Below, one piece after another: positions 47,301-59,605 of a stretch of DNA of 64,000 bases. The position numbers and the translations under genes were made by a program. This stretch comes from Eutreptiella sp. 'Long Island Sound 2002' (taxonomy: Eukaryota; Euglenozoa; Euglenophyceae; Eutreptiales; Eutreptiaceae): NCBI GenBank assembly GCA_964036045.1, contig OZ038380.1:168364535-168428534 (forward strand). The letters are read 5' to 3'. Each line of letters begins with the position of its first letter. Within the stretch, counting starts at the first letter, position 1. Below the pieces are notes generated by a model, which saw nothing but the letters and a program-made list of their open reading frames with translations, did not search any database and was not told the origin of the DNA.

Positions 47301-50300
47301 AGTATGGGGCGCGGAGAGTACCGCGGTCGCGCTCAGCGGCAATGTAGGCGTTGCAGACCAGGCTGAGGCCGATGATCGCGTTGCAGTCGCAGGGGCCGCA
47401 GGGGTATGTGACGCGGTCTGCGTTGCGGTGGCTGACGATGTGGCCGTCACGCCCAGGAACGTTTCCGCGCCTTGGGGAGGATGGCTTGAATCGTGCACCG
47501 GGACCTCCCGCCCCGTCGAAGGGTCCCACAGGGAGACCGCCACCACGTCGGTGACCAGCAGCCCCGTGGGGGGCACGGCGGTCGCAACCACATCGGCGAC
47601 GCCCGCGCTGACCCGGCCCTCGACCGCGCGCCGCACGTCCGCGGGCAGTTCGGCGGCGATGCCGCGGTCCGGAAGGTGCAGCGCCGTGGGCAGCCACGCG
47701 AGCGGCACACGGTGCAGCGCGGCCTGGAGGTGCCGGGACTGCACCGCGAGCCCCTGGAAGACGCAGGGGTCGCGCTGCCGCCGGGCCGTCAGCACCAAAT
47801 CGGTAGGAACGCCCTCCGCCGTCGCCGCGGCGACGGCACCGTCGCCGGAGTAGAGGAGCGCGTCGCACACGCGCAGCAGCCAAGCCACGGAGGCGTCATC
47901 GTCCAGGATCGGCGCCGCGGCCTTCACCAGGCGGCGCGCCGCCGCGAGGCCCCCCGGCAGCGTCAGCCCCGGTGGCTTTGACGGCACCCGGTCACCAAAG
48001 CGGAGGGCGACCAGCGCGGCTTCGTGCAGCACCCCCAACCTCCGATGCCTTGTGGTACTGTCCGAAAGGCCATCCAGTGCGCGCAGCAGGTCTGAGTCCG
48101 GGCGGTAGGTCTTGTTGCTGCACAGCCCGCAGGCCACGTCCCGCAGCAGCGCCCGCGGCAACGTGCGCGCGCACGCAGCCGCGCAACGCGGGGCGGGACC
48201 TGTGACGCTGGCATTCGCAAAGAACGGCCCCGTCTGGGTCGCATGCGCGTCGCGCACCAACAGGGCGAACGTGTACGTGGAGGGGGTGCGGTGGCTGTGC
48301 GGGAGCCAGGGGAGCGGGACCGTCGCACGAGGACTGGGGCTGAAGTCCGGTGCCTCCGGGATGGGGAGGAGCAGCCCCTCCGGGGATTGCAGCATGAAGC
48401 AGAACTGCAGAGGCAAGCCGCCGGGGCGGGTTGGGCGCCAGCGCGCCGGGGGGGTCGCGAGGTGCACGGCCGCACGCTCCGCATGCACCGTGACCGAGAG
48501 CACCGGGGCAGGGCCGGGGTCGTACACGGGGGGGGTGAGGATCGGCACGGCGACCGTGCGGGTCTGGACTGCGGGGCCTGCGAAGCGCGGCGTGGCCGTC
48601 ACTCGGATGACGTACTCGGGCACGCGGAGCTCCGTGGCGGGGATCACGGCAACGCCCTGCAGCTGCCGGATGGCGGCGGCCGCCAGGGCCCCCGCCGCGC
48701 CGCCCTCCCACCGGAAATCCCAGTCCGGGTGGGTGGTGTTCGCCGCCAAACAGTCCCCGGGGCTCGGGGCCCAGTCCCCCACGGTGACGTGCACCCGCAT
48801 CGGGGTGCCGCCCGGGAACGGGGTTTGCGGGGGGGCGATCTCCACCGGGGGATCGAGGACGGGGGGGCGGCGGCCGGTGGGGGGCCGCCCGTGCGGTGGG
48901 GGGGCGGCGGGGGCGTCGATGCGGGAGGGGGACTGCGGCCGCGCGGGGGCCGGGCTCCGGAGAGGGGGTAGGGAGGGGATGCGGGACGCGGTGGCTGTCG
49001 CGGTTGGGACAGCGGAGGCGGTTCTGGTGGTGGATGCGGTGCGCGACGTCCCGCGGGGTCTCGCAGGGGCGACTGCGGAGGAAGATGTTGCGGAGCGACT
49101 CGTAGTATGGGGCGCGGAGAGTACCGCGGTCGCGCTCAGCGGCAATGTAGGCGTTGCAGACCAGGCTGAGGCCGATGATCGCGTTGCAGTCGCAGGGGCC
49201 GCAGGGGTATGTGACGCGGTCTGCGTTGCGGTGGCTGACGATGTGGCCGTCACGCCCAGGAACGTTTCCGCGCCTTGGGGAGGATGGCTTGAATCGTGCA
49301 CCGGGACCTCCCGCCCCGTCGAAGGGTCCCACAGGGAGACCGCCACCACGTCGGTGACCAGCAGCCCCGTGGGGGGCACGGCGGTCGCAACCACATCGGC
49401 GACGCCCGCGCTGACCCGGCCCTCGACCGCGCGCCGCACGTCCGCGGGCAGTTCGGCGGCGATGCCGCGGTCCGGAAGGTGCAGCGCCGTGGGCAGCCAC
49501 GCGAGCGGCACACGGTGCAGCGCGGCCTGGAGGTGCCGGGACTGCACCGCGAGCCCCTGGAAGACGCAGGGGTCGCGCTGCCGCCGGGCCGTCAGCACCA
49601 AATCGGTAGGAACGCCCTCCGCCGTCGCCGCGGCGACGGCACCGTCGCCGGAGTAGAGGAGCGCGTCGCACACGCGCAGCAGCCAAGCCACGGAGGCGTC
49701 ATCGTCCAGGATCGGCGCCGCGGCCTTCACCAGGCGGCGCGCCGCCGCGAGGCCCCCCGGCAGCGTCAGCCCCGGTGGCTTTGACGGCACCCGGTCACCA
49801 AAGCGGAGGGCGACCAGCGCGGCTTCGTGCAGCACCCCCAACCTCCGATGCCTTGTGGTACTGTCCGAAAGGCCATCCAGTGCGCGCAGCAGGTCTGAGT
49901 CCGGGCGGTAGGTCTTGTTGCTGCACAGCCCGCAGGCCACGTCCCGCAGCAGCGCCCGCGGCAACGTGCGCGCGCACGCAGCCGCGCAACGCGGGGCGGG
50001 ACCTGTGACGCTGGCATTCGCAAAGAACGGCCCCGTCTGGGTCGCATGCGCGTCGCGCACCAACAGGGCGAACGTGTACGTGGAGGGGGCGCGGTGGCTG
50101 TGCGGGAGCCAGGGGAGCGGGACCGTCGCACGAGGACTGGGGCTGAAGTCCGGTGCCTCCGGGATGGGGAGGAGCAGCCCCTCCGGGGATTGCAGCATGA
50201 AGCAGAACTGCAGAGGCAAGCCGCCGGGGCGGGTTGGGCGCCAGCGCGCCGGGGGGGTCGCGAGGTGCACGGCCGCACGCTCCGCATGCACCGTGACCGA

Positions 50301-51446
50301 GAGCACCGGGGCAGGGCCGGGGTCGTACACGGGGGGGGTGAGGATCGGCACGGCGACCGTGCGGGTCTGGACTGCGGGGCCTGCGAAGCGCGGCGTGGCC
50401 GTCACTCGGATGACGTACTCGGGCACGCGGAGCTCCGTGGCGGGGATCACGGCAACGCCCTGCAGCTGCCGGATGGCGGCGGCCGCCAGGGCCCCCGCCG
50501 CGCCGCCCTCCCACCGGAAATCCCAGTCCGGGTGGGTGGTGTTCGCCGCCAAACAGTCCCCGGGGCTCGGGGCCCAGTCCCCCACGGTGACGTGCACCCG
50601 CATCGGGGTGCCGCCCGGGAACGGGGTTTGCGGGGGGGCGATCTCCACCGGGGGATCGAGGACGGGGGGGCGGCGGCCGGTGGGGGGCCGCCCGTGCGGT
50701 GGGGGGGCGGCGGGGGCGTCGATGCGGGAGGGGGACTGCGGCCGCGCGGGGGCCGGGCTCCGGAGAGGGGGTAGGGAGGGGATGCGGGACGCGGTGGCTG
50801 TCGCGGTTGGGACAGCGGAGGCGGTTCTGGTGGTGGATGCGGTGCGCGACGTCCCGCGGGGTCTCGCAGGGGCGACTGCGGAGGAAGATGTTGCGGAGCG
50901 ACTCGTAGTATGGGGCGCGGAGAGTACCGCGGTCGCGCTCAGCGGCAATGTAGGCGTTGCAGACCAGGCTGAGGCCGATGATCGCGTTGCAGTCGCAGGG
51001 GCCGCAGGGGTATGTGACGCGGTCTGCGTTGCGGTGGCTGACGATGTGGCCGTCACGCCCAAGAACGTTTCCGCGCCTTCGGGAGGATGGCTTGAATGGC
51101 CTGACGTCGCTGTCGCAGTCGCTGAAGCGGTGGGGGATGCCCGTGGAGGCGCTGACATTGCGAAGGGCAGCGCTCCTGCCTCCATCGAAATTGCCAGCGG
51201 ATCGGATGTGCATGCGGCAGTTGGAGACAGGGTGCACTGGGCTGCGAGTGGCACTGATGTGTTCTTTGATGGAGTCGCGGACGACGGCGCGCTCGCTGAA
51301 ATTGCAGGCGACGATGTGAGGGCCGCAGTTGCGGATATTGTAAGAGTGGATGATGTTGCCAATGCTGTTGGCGACGGTGCTGCAGAGGAAGCGTGCGATT
51401 TAGTTGTGAATCTCAAGGACTTCGTGCATGATGCTCTTAGTACAGC
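41319..51446 (-). CDS. Giant receptor gene: first resolved exon (REJ x3, GPS-like, IPT, EGF repeats)
   Basis: A 10.1-kb open exon of about 3,376 codons. Order from the N-terminal side: Ser/Thr/Ala-rich mucin-like stretch (about 110 residues); three near-identical 601-residue modules, each with a Ser/Thr-rich part, a Pro-rich linker and a REJ/PKD-like domain; a GAIN/GPS-like region with SLWDPSTGREVPVHDLREP and an AHLTSFAV cleavage-type motif (codons near 45508-45515); an IPT domain (PLTIAGAHFGPAAARV); then about 24 EGF/laminin-like repeats with the C-x-GHG-x-C core (GGHGTC, SGHGIC, WGHGTC and so on). REJ plus GPS plus EGF recalls polycystin-1/adhesion-type receptors. The exon ends at donor GTCCAGCAG|GTGTGC (phase 0). 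Its 5' boundary is unknown: a TAG at 51449-51447 closes the frame and there is no ATG with a signal peptide, so an upstream exon is missing. Confidence 0.85.
45690..51098. repeat. Three direct 1,803-bp coding repeats
   Basis: Units 45690-47492, 47493-49295 and 49296-51098, each exactly 1,803 bp (601 codons), so the reading frame is kept. Units 2 and 3 are almost identical. Unit 1 has a few substitutions, such as GLVAARR for GLAAARR, ATAMHL for ATALHL and GVLTDLVLTAW for GVPTDLVLTAR. Each unit encodes Ser/Thr-rich, Pro-rich and REJ-like parts. Confidence 0.95.
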
Positions 51447-52243
51447 CTACAGCACTCAATTCTAGAAAATCCGCTGGAACGGATGCCACGCGCTCAACTG
51501 CCTTGGGCAGCAAACCGTCTCCTGTGTCGTGCTCATCCCGCTTCTCTCTCTTCCCGTGGTATCCCGACACATGCTCCCCCATCCCTCGACGCCCTCATGG
51601 CCATTTTGGGATGAGCACCGCCAGTAGCATCCTCAGCATGTGCATGCCCATTATGTGCCTCATGCATGGGCGGATTGGCTGCCCTGGAGGCTGCCAAGGT
51701 TCTCCATGGCAACGCCGTGCACAGGCGGCGGGGTTCCTAGCCACAAAAAACCACTTAGGCACCTGCCACATGCACTGGTCACGCCATCTAAGCCGCGCCA
51801 TGGTGGCCGAGGGCAAGCCAAAGCGTCAGTGCCCCGAGTTAGTGAGCTCTAAGAGCTATGGCCCTTTCAACGTACTCATGCCGACCCATCCGATCATGCC
51901 ACAGCTACATGAGAACACGCGCCGAAAGTCTCTCCTATAGTCGGAGGCCCGATAGCCCAACACGTTCGCAAGCCTCAAACGGAAAGCGGCCGACACTTCA
52001 GCGGTCTGTGTGCCCCTGCAAACCCTTGTGTGCCCCAGGGTGCCTGTGTAACCCCGCGGCCTTTTGCCTCTGCCTGCCTAATGTCATCTCCAACGTCACT
52101 TGCGCGCCAGTCTGGCGGGATGAAACAGGGCGAAACGGGCTCCATCAAATACAGTCTAACATCGGATTTGCCGTGGGGGCTTTTGGGGGTGGGTGTAGAC
52201 ACTGAGCAGCTGGAGGGCCTCACGAGAAAGTAGCAGCATCGAC

Positions 52244-52369
52244 CTGTAGAGATATTCCACAATCGCACGGCGCAATCATTGGAGCAAGAGATTGGCTGCG
52301 TCCCGTCTGGCGGGAAATGCCTGTCGGTCACATCGTCAATGGGGCCAGTACAAGCGGAAAGCAATACGC
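52244..52369 (-). CDS. WD40 gene: repeat exon 3
   Basis: 126 nt. Acceptor CACTGTGCACAG|GC to donor TCTACAG|GTCGAT, phase 1 on both sides. It encodes one WD40 blade: DDVTDRHFPPDGTQPISCS, then NDCAVRLWNISTG. The D-x-x-V-R-L-W-N core and the terminal TG at the splice site match the two upstream exons. Confidence 0.7.
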
Positions 52370-53533
52370 CTGTGCACAGTGACGCGTGCGAGCTGCTGAT
52401 GCATGGCGCAAAGGGCAGACATCCAACATGCCGGCACGTATGTGCATGTCTGTGCCGGGACGCTGGTGCGTACCGTGGAACACATTTGTGTGTGCGTTTG
52501 TTCCGAACTTTGCGCAATTATTGCTGGGTTCTGTTGACGCAAAATGCAGTTTTTGGTTTTGTCGGTTTGTGATCCCGCCTGGGTCATTTTCTTGCTCCTC
52601 GCGGCATGGCACGTGCATGCATGGGGCCGCAACAACACATTCAAGCCACAGCGCGGGGCTACAGCAGGGCCAGAGCGTTCTCGAACTGTTGGTGCTCAGT
52701 CCCGCAAGATTCACGGCCTCAATCATCTCAATGCTTCCAATACCACTCCGCTAGACACAGGCTCCAGGCGCTGCGGGCACGGTCCTTGCCCCCGGGGTTG
52801 GCCGGGGGCTGGGGATGGGGGTTAGCACTCACCCTTTTTGAGGTGCTTACCCTGGAAAGGGTCGGATCCCCCCCAGCCGCCAAAGAAAAACACGCAAAAG
52901 GGCATCAAACCTTCCCACTGTGCTTTTTCCGCTCCTGCTGGTTGCCCCCAGTTGCCCTAACAGTTGCGCCGCTCGCGCGCCGCGTCAAGTGCTCCTTCAT
53001 ACGCCACCAGAAAAAAAGGGGAGAATGACTGTGGCAAACCCTACGTTACCACGACGCCAATTTACAAGCACAAGGACCCAATGTACCCCATAATGCAGTG
53101 GGCGACCCAGGATGCGTGCAGCTCGACGTAGTCCCAACACCAGGCTTCATGTAAGGTCTTCAAAATTGATTCGCCACTTGTCACTTTTATGTCAAATGCC
53201 GTCAATTGGGATGCATTTCCAAACACAACGGCAGCGGGTAGTCGGTCAGGAAATGTGCTATTACAGGGGGGTACAAAGATTATATATTACTTGACAAGAA
53301 TACCTTTCAATCCCAAGGTGCGGCTCATCCGAATACCAGGAGGCAGGATTGCAGAAAACAAAGCCTCGCGGGAGACCTCTGAAAATTGTGCCCCACTTTT
53401 GTCGAGGTACCACACATGTCCCAGTGAAGGGGCCACTCTCTCTCTACATACAGTCACACTTTACGCCATGCACCCGACTGAAATGATTCATCACAGTCCT
53501 GCGGAGACTGTGCGGCTTGGCGCAACACAGCAC

Positions 53534-53656
53534 CTGTGCTGACATCCCAGACTTTGATTTCGCCATTTTTGCTCCCAGTAATCGCCTTCGTCCCATCCAA
53601 AGATGTGACCACACACATCGCGGGATCCCCGCTGATCCATGTATCCAACCCGGTGC
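53534..53656 (-). CDS. WD40 gene: repeat exon 2
   Basis: 123 nt, phase 1 to 1. Acceptor CGCACCCTCAACAG|GC to donor AGCACAG|GTGCTG. It encodes one blade: TWISGDPAMCVVTSLDGTKA, then ITGSKNGEIKVWDVSTG, a textbook WD40 end. WD40 proteins form scaffolding beta-propellers; partners are unknown here. Confidence 0.8.
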
Positions 53657-54978
53657 CTGTTGAGGGTGCGAGGCAACGCAATGCATCCTTGCGCAGATCC
53701 ACCAAGGGGGCTTGGGTCGAGCCCAGTGGGCATGCAATTGCCATCGGCTGGCCACCGCCGTCGATTGAAGTCGAGCCACAATTGCCAATCGCCATGGCTC
53801 CTAACTCATTGCCACCCTCACTCATGCAATCGCCTGGCTGCAACCGCCATTAAAAACGGAGGGGGCTTTCTTGCTACACCTGGTCCACGTCGTCAGGTGG
53901 ACTTTGAGACAAAGGCAAAGCAAGCAGGCAGAGAGCCAAATGCCAGAAATATTTCTGCAGAGCCGTGTACGGCAGCACAAGAAAATCATGTGATTCCACG
54001 TTTCGTGTATCTTGTATTCCCACATGTATGCATGCACCTGTAACCCGGCCTGTCCATGGTATCTGGTTCTGTAGGCTGGGTGAATTTCCTCGATATCGCG
54101 TCTGATAAACCAGTTTTGGGCTGCTTGTGTGTTGACTTCAAAAATAACATCACTCCACATGGGCTGCGGCGGTGACCATAAGTTCCTGGTCACGGCCATT
54201 GCCAACCACTGATGCCAACACTTGTTGTCGCCAAATGTCATCGGTTGGCCCACGATTGCCAACCGTGATCGATTGACTGCCAATTGCCAGCGGTCGATTC
54301 CCACCCAATATTCCTTTGGCTACAGCGCAATTTTGATACCCCGAGGTTTTGACTTTTTTGTGAAAAGTTGGGTACCCACTATTTTGAGGGTGCCCGACGC
54401 GATGGGATAGGTGGTTTTGTTGGGTTGTGACGTTTTTTTTGGGGGGGGGTTTCTTGCATTTTCACTATGCAACCCTACCTTGCAACCCTAGGGTGTCCAC
54501 GTTCACCTCACAGAACGTACGGAATGTACGGAACATCGGAACGGGGGTTTGATCCGAAGGTTGCAATATGGGGTGTCACGTTTTCCACGTTCCGGATGTT
54601 GCATTCCTCTGTGACACGATTTGGGAATAACTACCAACAGCCAAGGATAATTACCTTGCTCCGTCCCTTTTGTTTGTGTCCCATGCTGTGTAGCATGCTA
54701 GGGCTCACCACATTGCTCAGCAAATTTTCTCGGGCCGCGGTGTTGGGGTGGCATCGGAGGGTGTTGGGGTTTCATGTGACGTTCCGAACGTTTTCGTCCA
54801 AAAACTTTTTTTACGTTGTGACCTGGAAACACAGAACACGCTTTCAGTGGGGTGTTTCAAAAAATTGTACCACCCCAGCCAAAGGAATATGTGTTGACTA
54901 CCCACCAAGAAAGTTTGAGAAGGGCGGTGTGGCGCAACAAGATCAAACCTTTCGCCTTGCCTTCATGCAGCAACGCAC

Positions 54979-55101
54979 CTGTCTGCACGCTCCACTTCTT
55001 CACTTCCCAATCGGAAGAAGTTGATGTTGCAGTGAGACCATCCGGCGTGAACGCTACTCCGCTCACAGTGCCAGCATTTCCCGACCAAGTGGTCATCGGT
55101 G
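54979..55101 (-). CDS. WD40 gene: repeat exon 1
   Basis: 123 nt, phase 1 to 1. The acceptor CACCTCACCTCACAG|CA is built from the adjacent GGTGA microsatellite; donor CAGACAG|GTGCGT. It encodes MTTWSGNAGTVSGVAFTPDG, then TSSDWEVKKWSVQTG. The gene continues on both sides; other blades were not found, and with about 1.2-1.3 kb introns the rest may lie beyond what I could recognise. Confidence 0.8.
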
Positions 55102-55104
55102 CTG

Positions 55105-55295
55105 TGAGGTGAGGTGAGGTGAGGTGCGGTGAGGTGAGGTGAGGTGAGGTGGAGGTGAGGTGGAGGTGAGGTGAGGTGAGGTGAGGTGAGGTGAGGTGAG
55201 GTGAGGTGAGGTGAGGTGAGGTGAGGTGAGGTGAGGTGAGGTGAGGTGAGGTGAGGTGAGGTGAGGTGGAGGTGAGGTGAGGTGAGGTGAGGTGT
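55105..55295. repeat. (GGTGA)n microsatellite
   Basis: About 38 GGTGA units with a few GGTGGA interruptions. On the minus strand it reads (CACCT)n right up to the 3' splice site of the WD40 exon. Confidence 0.97.
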
Positions 55296-58200
55296 CCAGA
55301 GCTTCCCCGACCTTCTACGCCCCCCCCCCCCCCCAGCAGACAGATGGCTCTAGCGTGATGGGCTTGTGCGCTTGTGTTTTCTCTTTCATGGTCCAGCGAA
55401 TAGGCCGTCGGACACCTTGACAGAACCCCAAATCATATGTACATAATTTGACATTTGTCGATATCAAGGACCCCTATGACCGCCCGATTTACCATGCAAC
55501 CGTGATTGGTTACCCCTCAACGGTTGTTGTATGACCGCTGTCCATTACCCTGCCATCGGACTTCCAACTGCTGACGGTAGTTTTTGGGGGGACACCATAG
55601 CTTGCAAATTTGGCCTCTAAGCCCTCCTTGGAGGTTGAAGAGGGTTCGCAACACAACTCCATGACGCGCCAAACCAAAAACACGCAGTCGCACCAAGCTA
55701 TAGCCACTCAAAGCAGCAAAACCCAGCCCCGATGTTGCATAGGGCACGGCTAGGCTTTACAATTAAAGCATTCGACCTCCCCACGTCGCTCAACTCACCA
55801 TTCATTAGCCAGATTTCGACCCCACAGCCCATCACCGCCCCTCCACATCCCTCCACAGCCTTAACACCCTCCACAATTGCACACTGTCTCACCCCATGCA
55901 CTCCGCAACCCTCCAATCTTCGAACACCCCACGGTCCCACAATGGAGGTCCGCGAGAGGGTGGGTTGCGAAGGACCGTGGGCTACACAAATAACCGTCTG
56001 TGTGACAATCGGCAGGGCACAACGCAAACGCTAGATCCACACGATGGGGATCCATGAGGTGTGATCTCACCCTAGCCGAGTGATATTCCGAGTTGGTCCC
56101 TAGCCTAGCCTGTAGTTGATTTTCTGCAAAATTCTAGCCGACATATTCTTCAATCCATATTCTTGCTGGAGCATGGAGCAGCAACACTGCACATGCCCTC
56201 CGGCCGAACCTAGAGTATAGACACTTCATGCGGGCCTCGTTTCAAAAAACGGGCGGCAATCGCGTGCAGCACTTGCGTAAAAGACATAGAGCGTTGCAAT
56301 CGGATGCGCTTGGTATGCAACACACGACACGACGGAGAACGGATACCTGCATGACTCAATACGAGTTGCACACTAAGTAGCACAACATGGGCAATGCTTG
56401 GCCATCCCATCTATCATAATTCCATGGCGCACCCGTACTCCCACGTCACATTAATACGCATTTATGCTTGCATCACTGTGCAAAATAGAACAAGCACGAA
56501 ATCGTGTTCTTTGAGGTGCACGGGCACTCACCATTACGATGAAGACGCAAATCATCCTCACAAAGGAACCAATTAGGGAACCGATGCTCATGAGTCAAGA
56601 AAGCAAAGGAGTTGCCACTCTCGTTTGCACGCGCGCGGTGTTTCCTATGTACTAGCCTAGAAAATGCATTTTGTGGACCATTACGAACAAGATAGCACAC
56701 AACCACCACAGCACTCGCCGGTGGCATGCCTAAAATGGGGAACCTCGCCCGATCGACGGTTGAGACACTGGAGGAGATACGCTTGAAACCTTGGCCCCCA
56801 CACGAGTTCCCACAAGTGCACTTGCTGTATCATCAAGTCGCATAAATTGATCCACACACACAAACACACGGTGCAGCGTGCACTTTGTTCGGGACTTTTC
56901 ATGGGCTTGCGTTGCCTCACTTTTTGCCAATCTCTAATCCCAACTTGCACGCGCCCCGGCGTACTACTCGGGATGCAAAGGGTTCCAAACCCGCAACACG
57001 CAACGAGATGGAGGCCGTCGAAGTCGAGGGACCTTGGGACTCCATCACCAATACAAGCGTCGAATTCGTTGCCATCGTTCACAAGCGCGAAAAGTTCCAA
57101 TGAAGTTCCGCTCGCGATCCCTTCTACCACTAATCACCCGTCAGGCTCAAGGCCAACTATAAACGACACTCCACCCATAACTCTTTGCAGCATTTCACCC
57201 ATCAAAGGCTCTTAACCTTCAGAAACGCTTGCTATTTGTAACATTATTTCAACCCTTGTCCCACCTTCCACGCTTCCCGAAAGTTCGGGCGACGTTTTTG
57301 CCGATAGCTTCCGCCCTTGGCACGTACGTTCACCACCATGCAAGCCGTGGAGCGTGCCGTGCAAATGGTTTTGTGGACGAGCTGGACGTATTGAAGTGTG
57401 GTGCGGACACTGAGGTGTCCATGGCCAAAATGATAGGCCACCTGTGTTCGGGACACCCATCTTGCGAGCACATTTGTACATATTCTTGTAAATGCTTCGT
57501 TGCCCGTCCAATTATGCACAATTCTGCAAAGAATGTCCAGTCGAGACGGGAGGCGTTGCAAGCGTTGCGGTGCAAGTTGACATTTGAGTCGTTCTACATG
57601 TGCATCCTAGTTGCCTATGAGGGATGTGTTCCAGTGTTGGTGGTTGCGCACTGCTTTGCGTCCCAACTTACCTCCCCCAAGTTGTGTGTTGGTTACCCCA
57701 AACCCCATTTTTGACGCTCAAAATCTGGTCCGGTTTGACCGAGAACCGATTTGGGCACTTTCCGGGTCGTCAAAAAAGTGGGAAAAGGTGAGCATCGTCC
57801 CAAGTTTTGACCATCCTCCCATCCCAATGTGTGACGATTTCGGACGCTTTCACGAGTTGCAACAGGGTCACCTGGATTCTCACAAACTCATGAATCTTGC
57901 GCGGGTATTTTCTTCCTCGTTTGCGCTAGGGCTGCTAGGGATTTGTGATGGAACTTCTTCCGGGGTTCATCATTTTGAGATCCTTCGCATCTAAATATGT
58001 GTTCCTATGTTGGGATTCATGTTACGCGTCCCGTCCCACCTTCACCCCGATCGACGCACGTTGAAGTCTTGGGCTCAATGATAAACAACTGTGGATTGCT
58101 GAACGAACGTGCGTTCACTTTCGAATGCACGTCTTCCGTCTCCTAGGGTGTGTTGTTCCGTTAGGCCTCACGTTCCAAGTTACATTATACGTGTATCACG

Positions 58201-59401
58201 TGGAGGATGCTACGCGTGCCAATTTGTGTTGGGATACATTCCGCTCATGTATCTTCGGAGACGCATAAGTTGGAGCGGAAGCACGGGCAGAGTATCACAC
58301 ATCGTGCTAGAATGTGTTGGATCCAGTGTCCCGGAAACCAACCAACTCGTCCCAAAGCTACAACTTGAGACCTAAGGTGCCGTGCGGTGTGTCACGTAGT
58401 AGACAATACCAAAGCTTGTCCCGAGCCCGCCCAAAACACCGAGCGCATTTTTCCCACGATCATATGACACGATCACATAGGGATGTCCCATTGTTGTTGC
58501 TTAACCTAGTGTTTTAAACCAATTGAAAATGGTGGAACAATATTTGCCGCTTCGGCACCCCCCCCTTGCTTTTCATTTCTTATTTTGCATCCGATCAAAC
58601 TTCCACCGGTTTTTTCGCGGCTTTTTCCCATAATCTTTTTCTGATGCTGATAGCTCTGTCGATTCCACGCCTCCGCCCGCCGTGCCTCCTATCCAAGGCA
58701 AAGAAGCGGGCTTATCCGACGATATTCTTAGCTTAATTTTCCATGTCTACTTCTGGACTAGGCTCTCAAGATTCCACAACCGATTTAGAGGATGATTCTT
58801 GCAACGAGCAAACAGGCAATGCTCTTCAATGGATCAATTCATTCCAGAAAGCTAAGTGCAACACAAGCATGATCAATGTTATTGTTTTTCCTTGGGTGCC
58901 CACGTGGGCGCACATGTGTATGCATGCATGCTTTTTGGTTACTCCAAGCCGGCGCTTTTTCGCTTTGCGTGTGATATCCATATGTGGTCACATACGTTCA
59001 ATTTCCGATTTCCGCAACACGAAGCCCTTCCCAGTCCGTTCCCAAAATTGAATGCATTCGTTAGCTCAGGAGGATGGGACCAGCTCGGAAAAGGGCACTG
59101 GAGTCGTCACACAGTTGTCCGCATCCACATGCTGGCAGTCGACGAGTATTTTCTCTAAGTTATCATCGAAGGCATCATCTTCGATTCGTGTAATCGGCAA
59201 CAAATTCCGTGCCACATTGTGAGCAGTTCAAGAGGAGATGGCCGCGGGCGCTATGGCCACAAAACAAACAAACCGGCCCTGAGGCCAGTGCTTGAGCAGC
59301 CGAGTGCAGAAGGTCATTCATAATCGGCAATGGGGATGTCGAGGAAAGGTGAAAGGTGTGGGGCGAAACATCCCGGATCTCCCACAGACGTGACCGACCA
59401 C
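55296..59401. other. Gene-poor, lower-GC stretch
   Basis: No exon with a recognisable domain. Several frames of 100-160 codons exist on both strands (for example plus 57229-57714, minus 56681-57130) but show no family signature, and opposing strands are open over the same bases. Base composition is clearly less GC-rich than 8-51 kb. Confidence 0.5.
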
Positions 59402-59514
59402 TAAGGGAAAACCCCGCGACTTAGATTACCCCGCCTGTTGGACTGGCGCGCGCCGATGCGGCGCGGAAATTTGGCGCGCTGCGCTGAGCGCCAGTCCCCC
59501 CAAATGCAAAAATG

Positions 59515-59605
59515 GCGGTACGGCAGGAATCGGACCGCCGGAGACGTCCCCCCTGCGCGTAATGCGCATATGTTTACCCATTAGGTCACCGATTTCACTG
59601 CTAAC
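59515..59605 (-). tRNA. Degenerate tRNA-like sequence inside the candidate transposon
   Basis: The minus strand has an A-box-like TGACCTAATGGGTAA, a TGCGC/GCGCA stem and a B-box-like GGTCCGATTCC. Acceptor pairing is partial and the anticodon loop is abnormal; probably a tRNA-derived fragment. Confidence 0.3.

Larger units (their letters stand above)
10333..51446 (-). other. Giant receptor gene, about 41 kb, 14 resolved exons
   Basis: Exons at 51446-41319, 39106-38561, 35503-34433, 33054-32932, 30582-30269, 29959-29770, 28233-27991, 25977-25686, 23603-23078, 22189-21929, 18867-18580, 16374-16089, 12361-12025 and 10637-10333. All introns start GT and end AG. Donor and acceptor phases agree at every junction (0,0,0,0,2,0,0,1,2,2,2,0,1), which is strong internal evidence for one gene. 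The product would be a type I-like giant surface protein: extracellular REJ/GPS/EGF/IPT part, multi-pass membrane part, short cytosolic tail. The membrane part matches a family known from algae and oomycetes with a Cys-rich GCC2/GCC3 or ephrin-receptor-like module before the helices. The 5' end is missing: no signal peptide or convincing ATG precedes the first exon. Confidence 0.8.

Noticed and set aside
46309-51465. Three 514-516-codon plus-strand frames at 1,803-bp intervals
   Set aside because: Shadows of the triplicated REJ module on the true coding strand.
51400-51582. A 60-codon minus-strand frame as the WD40 gene's last exon
   Set aside because: An acceptor (GATTTTCTAG) gives the right phase, but the junction would break the blade's final TG into TE and nothing else supports it.
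57244-57561. Tyrosine-recombinase-like stretch (FGHGHLSVRTTLQYVQL, minus strand)
   Set aside because: Only one weak box; no upstream Arg or HxxR box, and the opposite strand is equally open.
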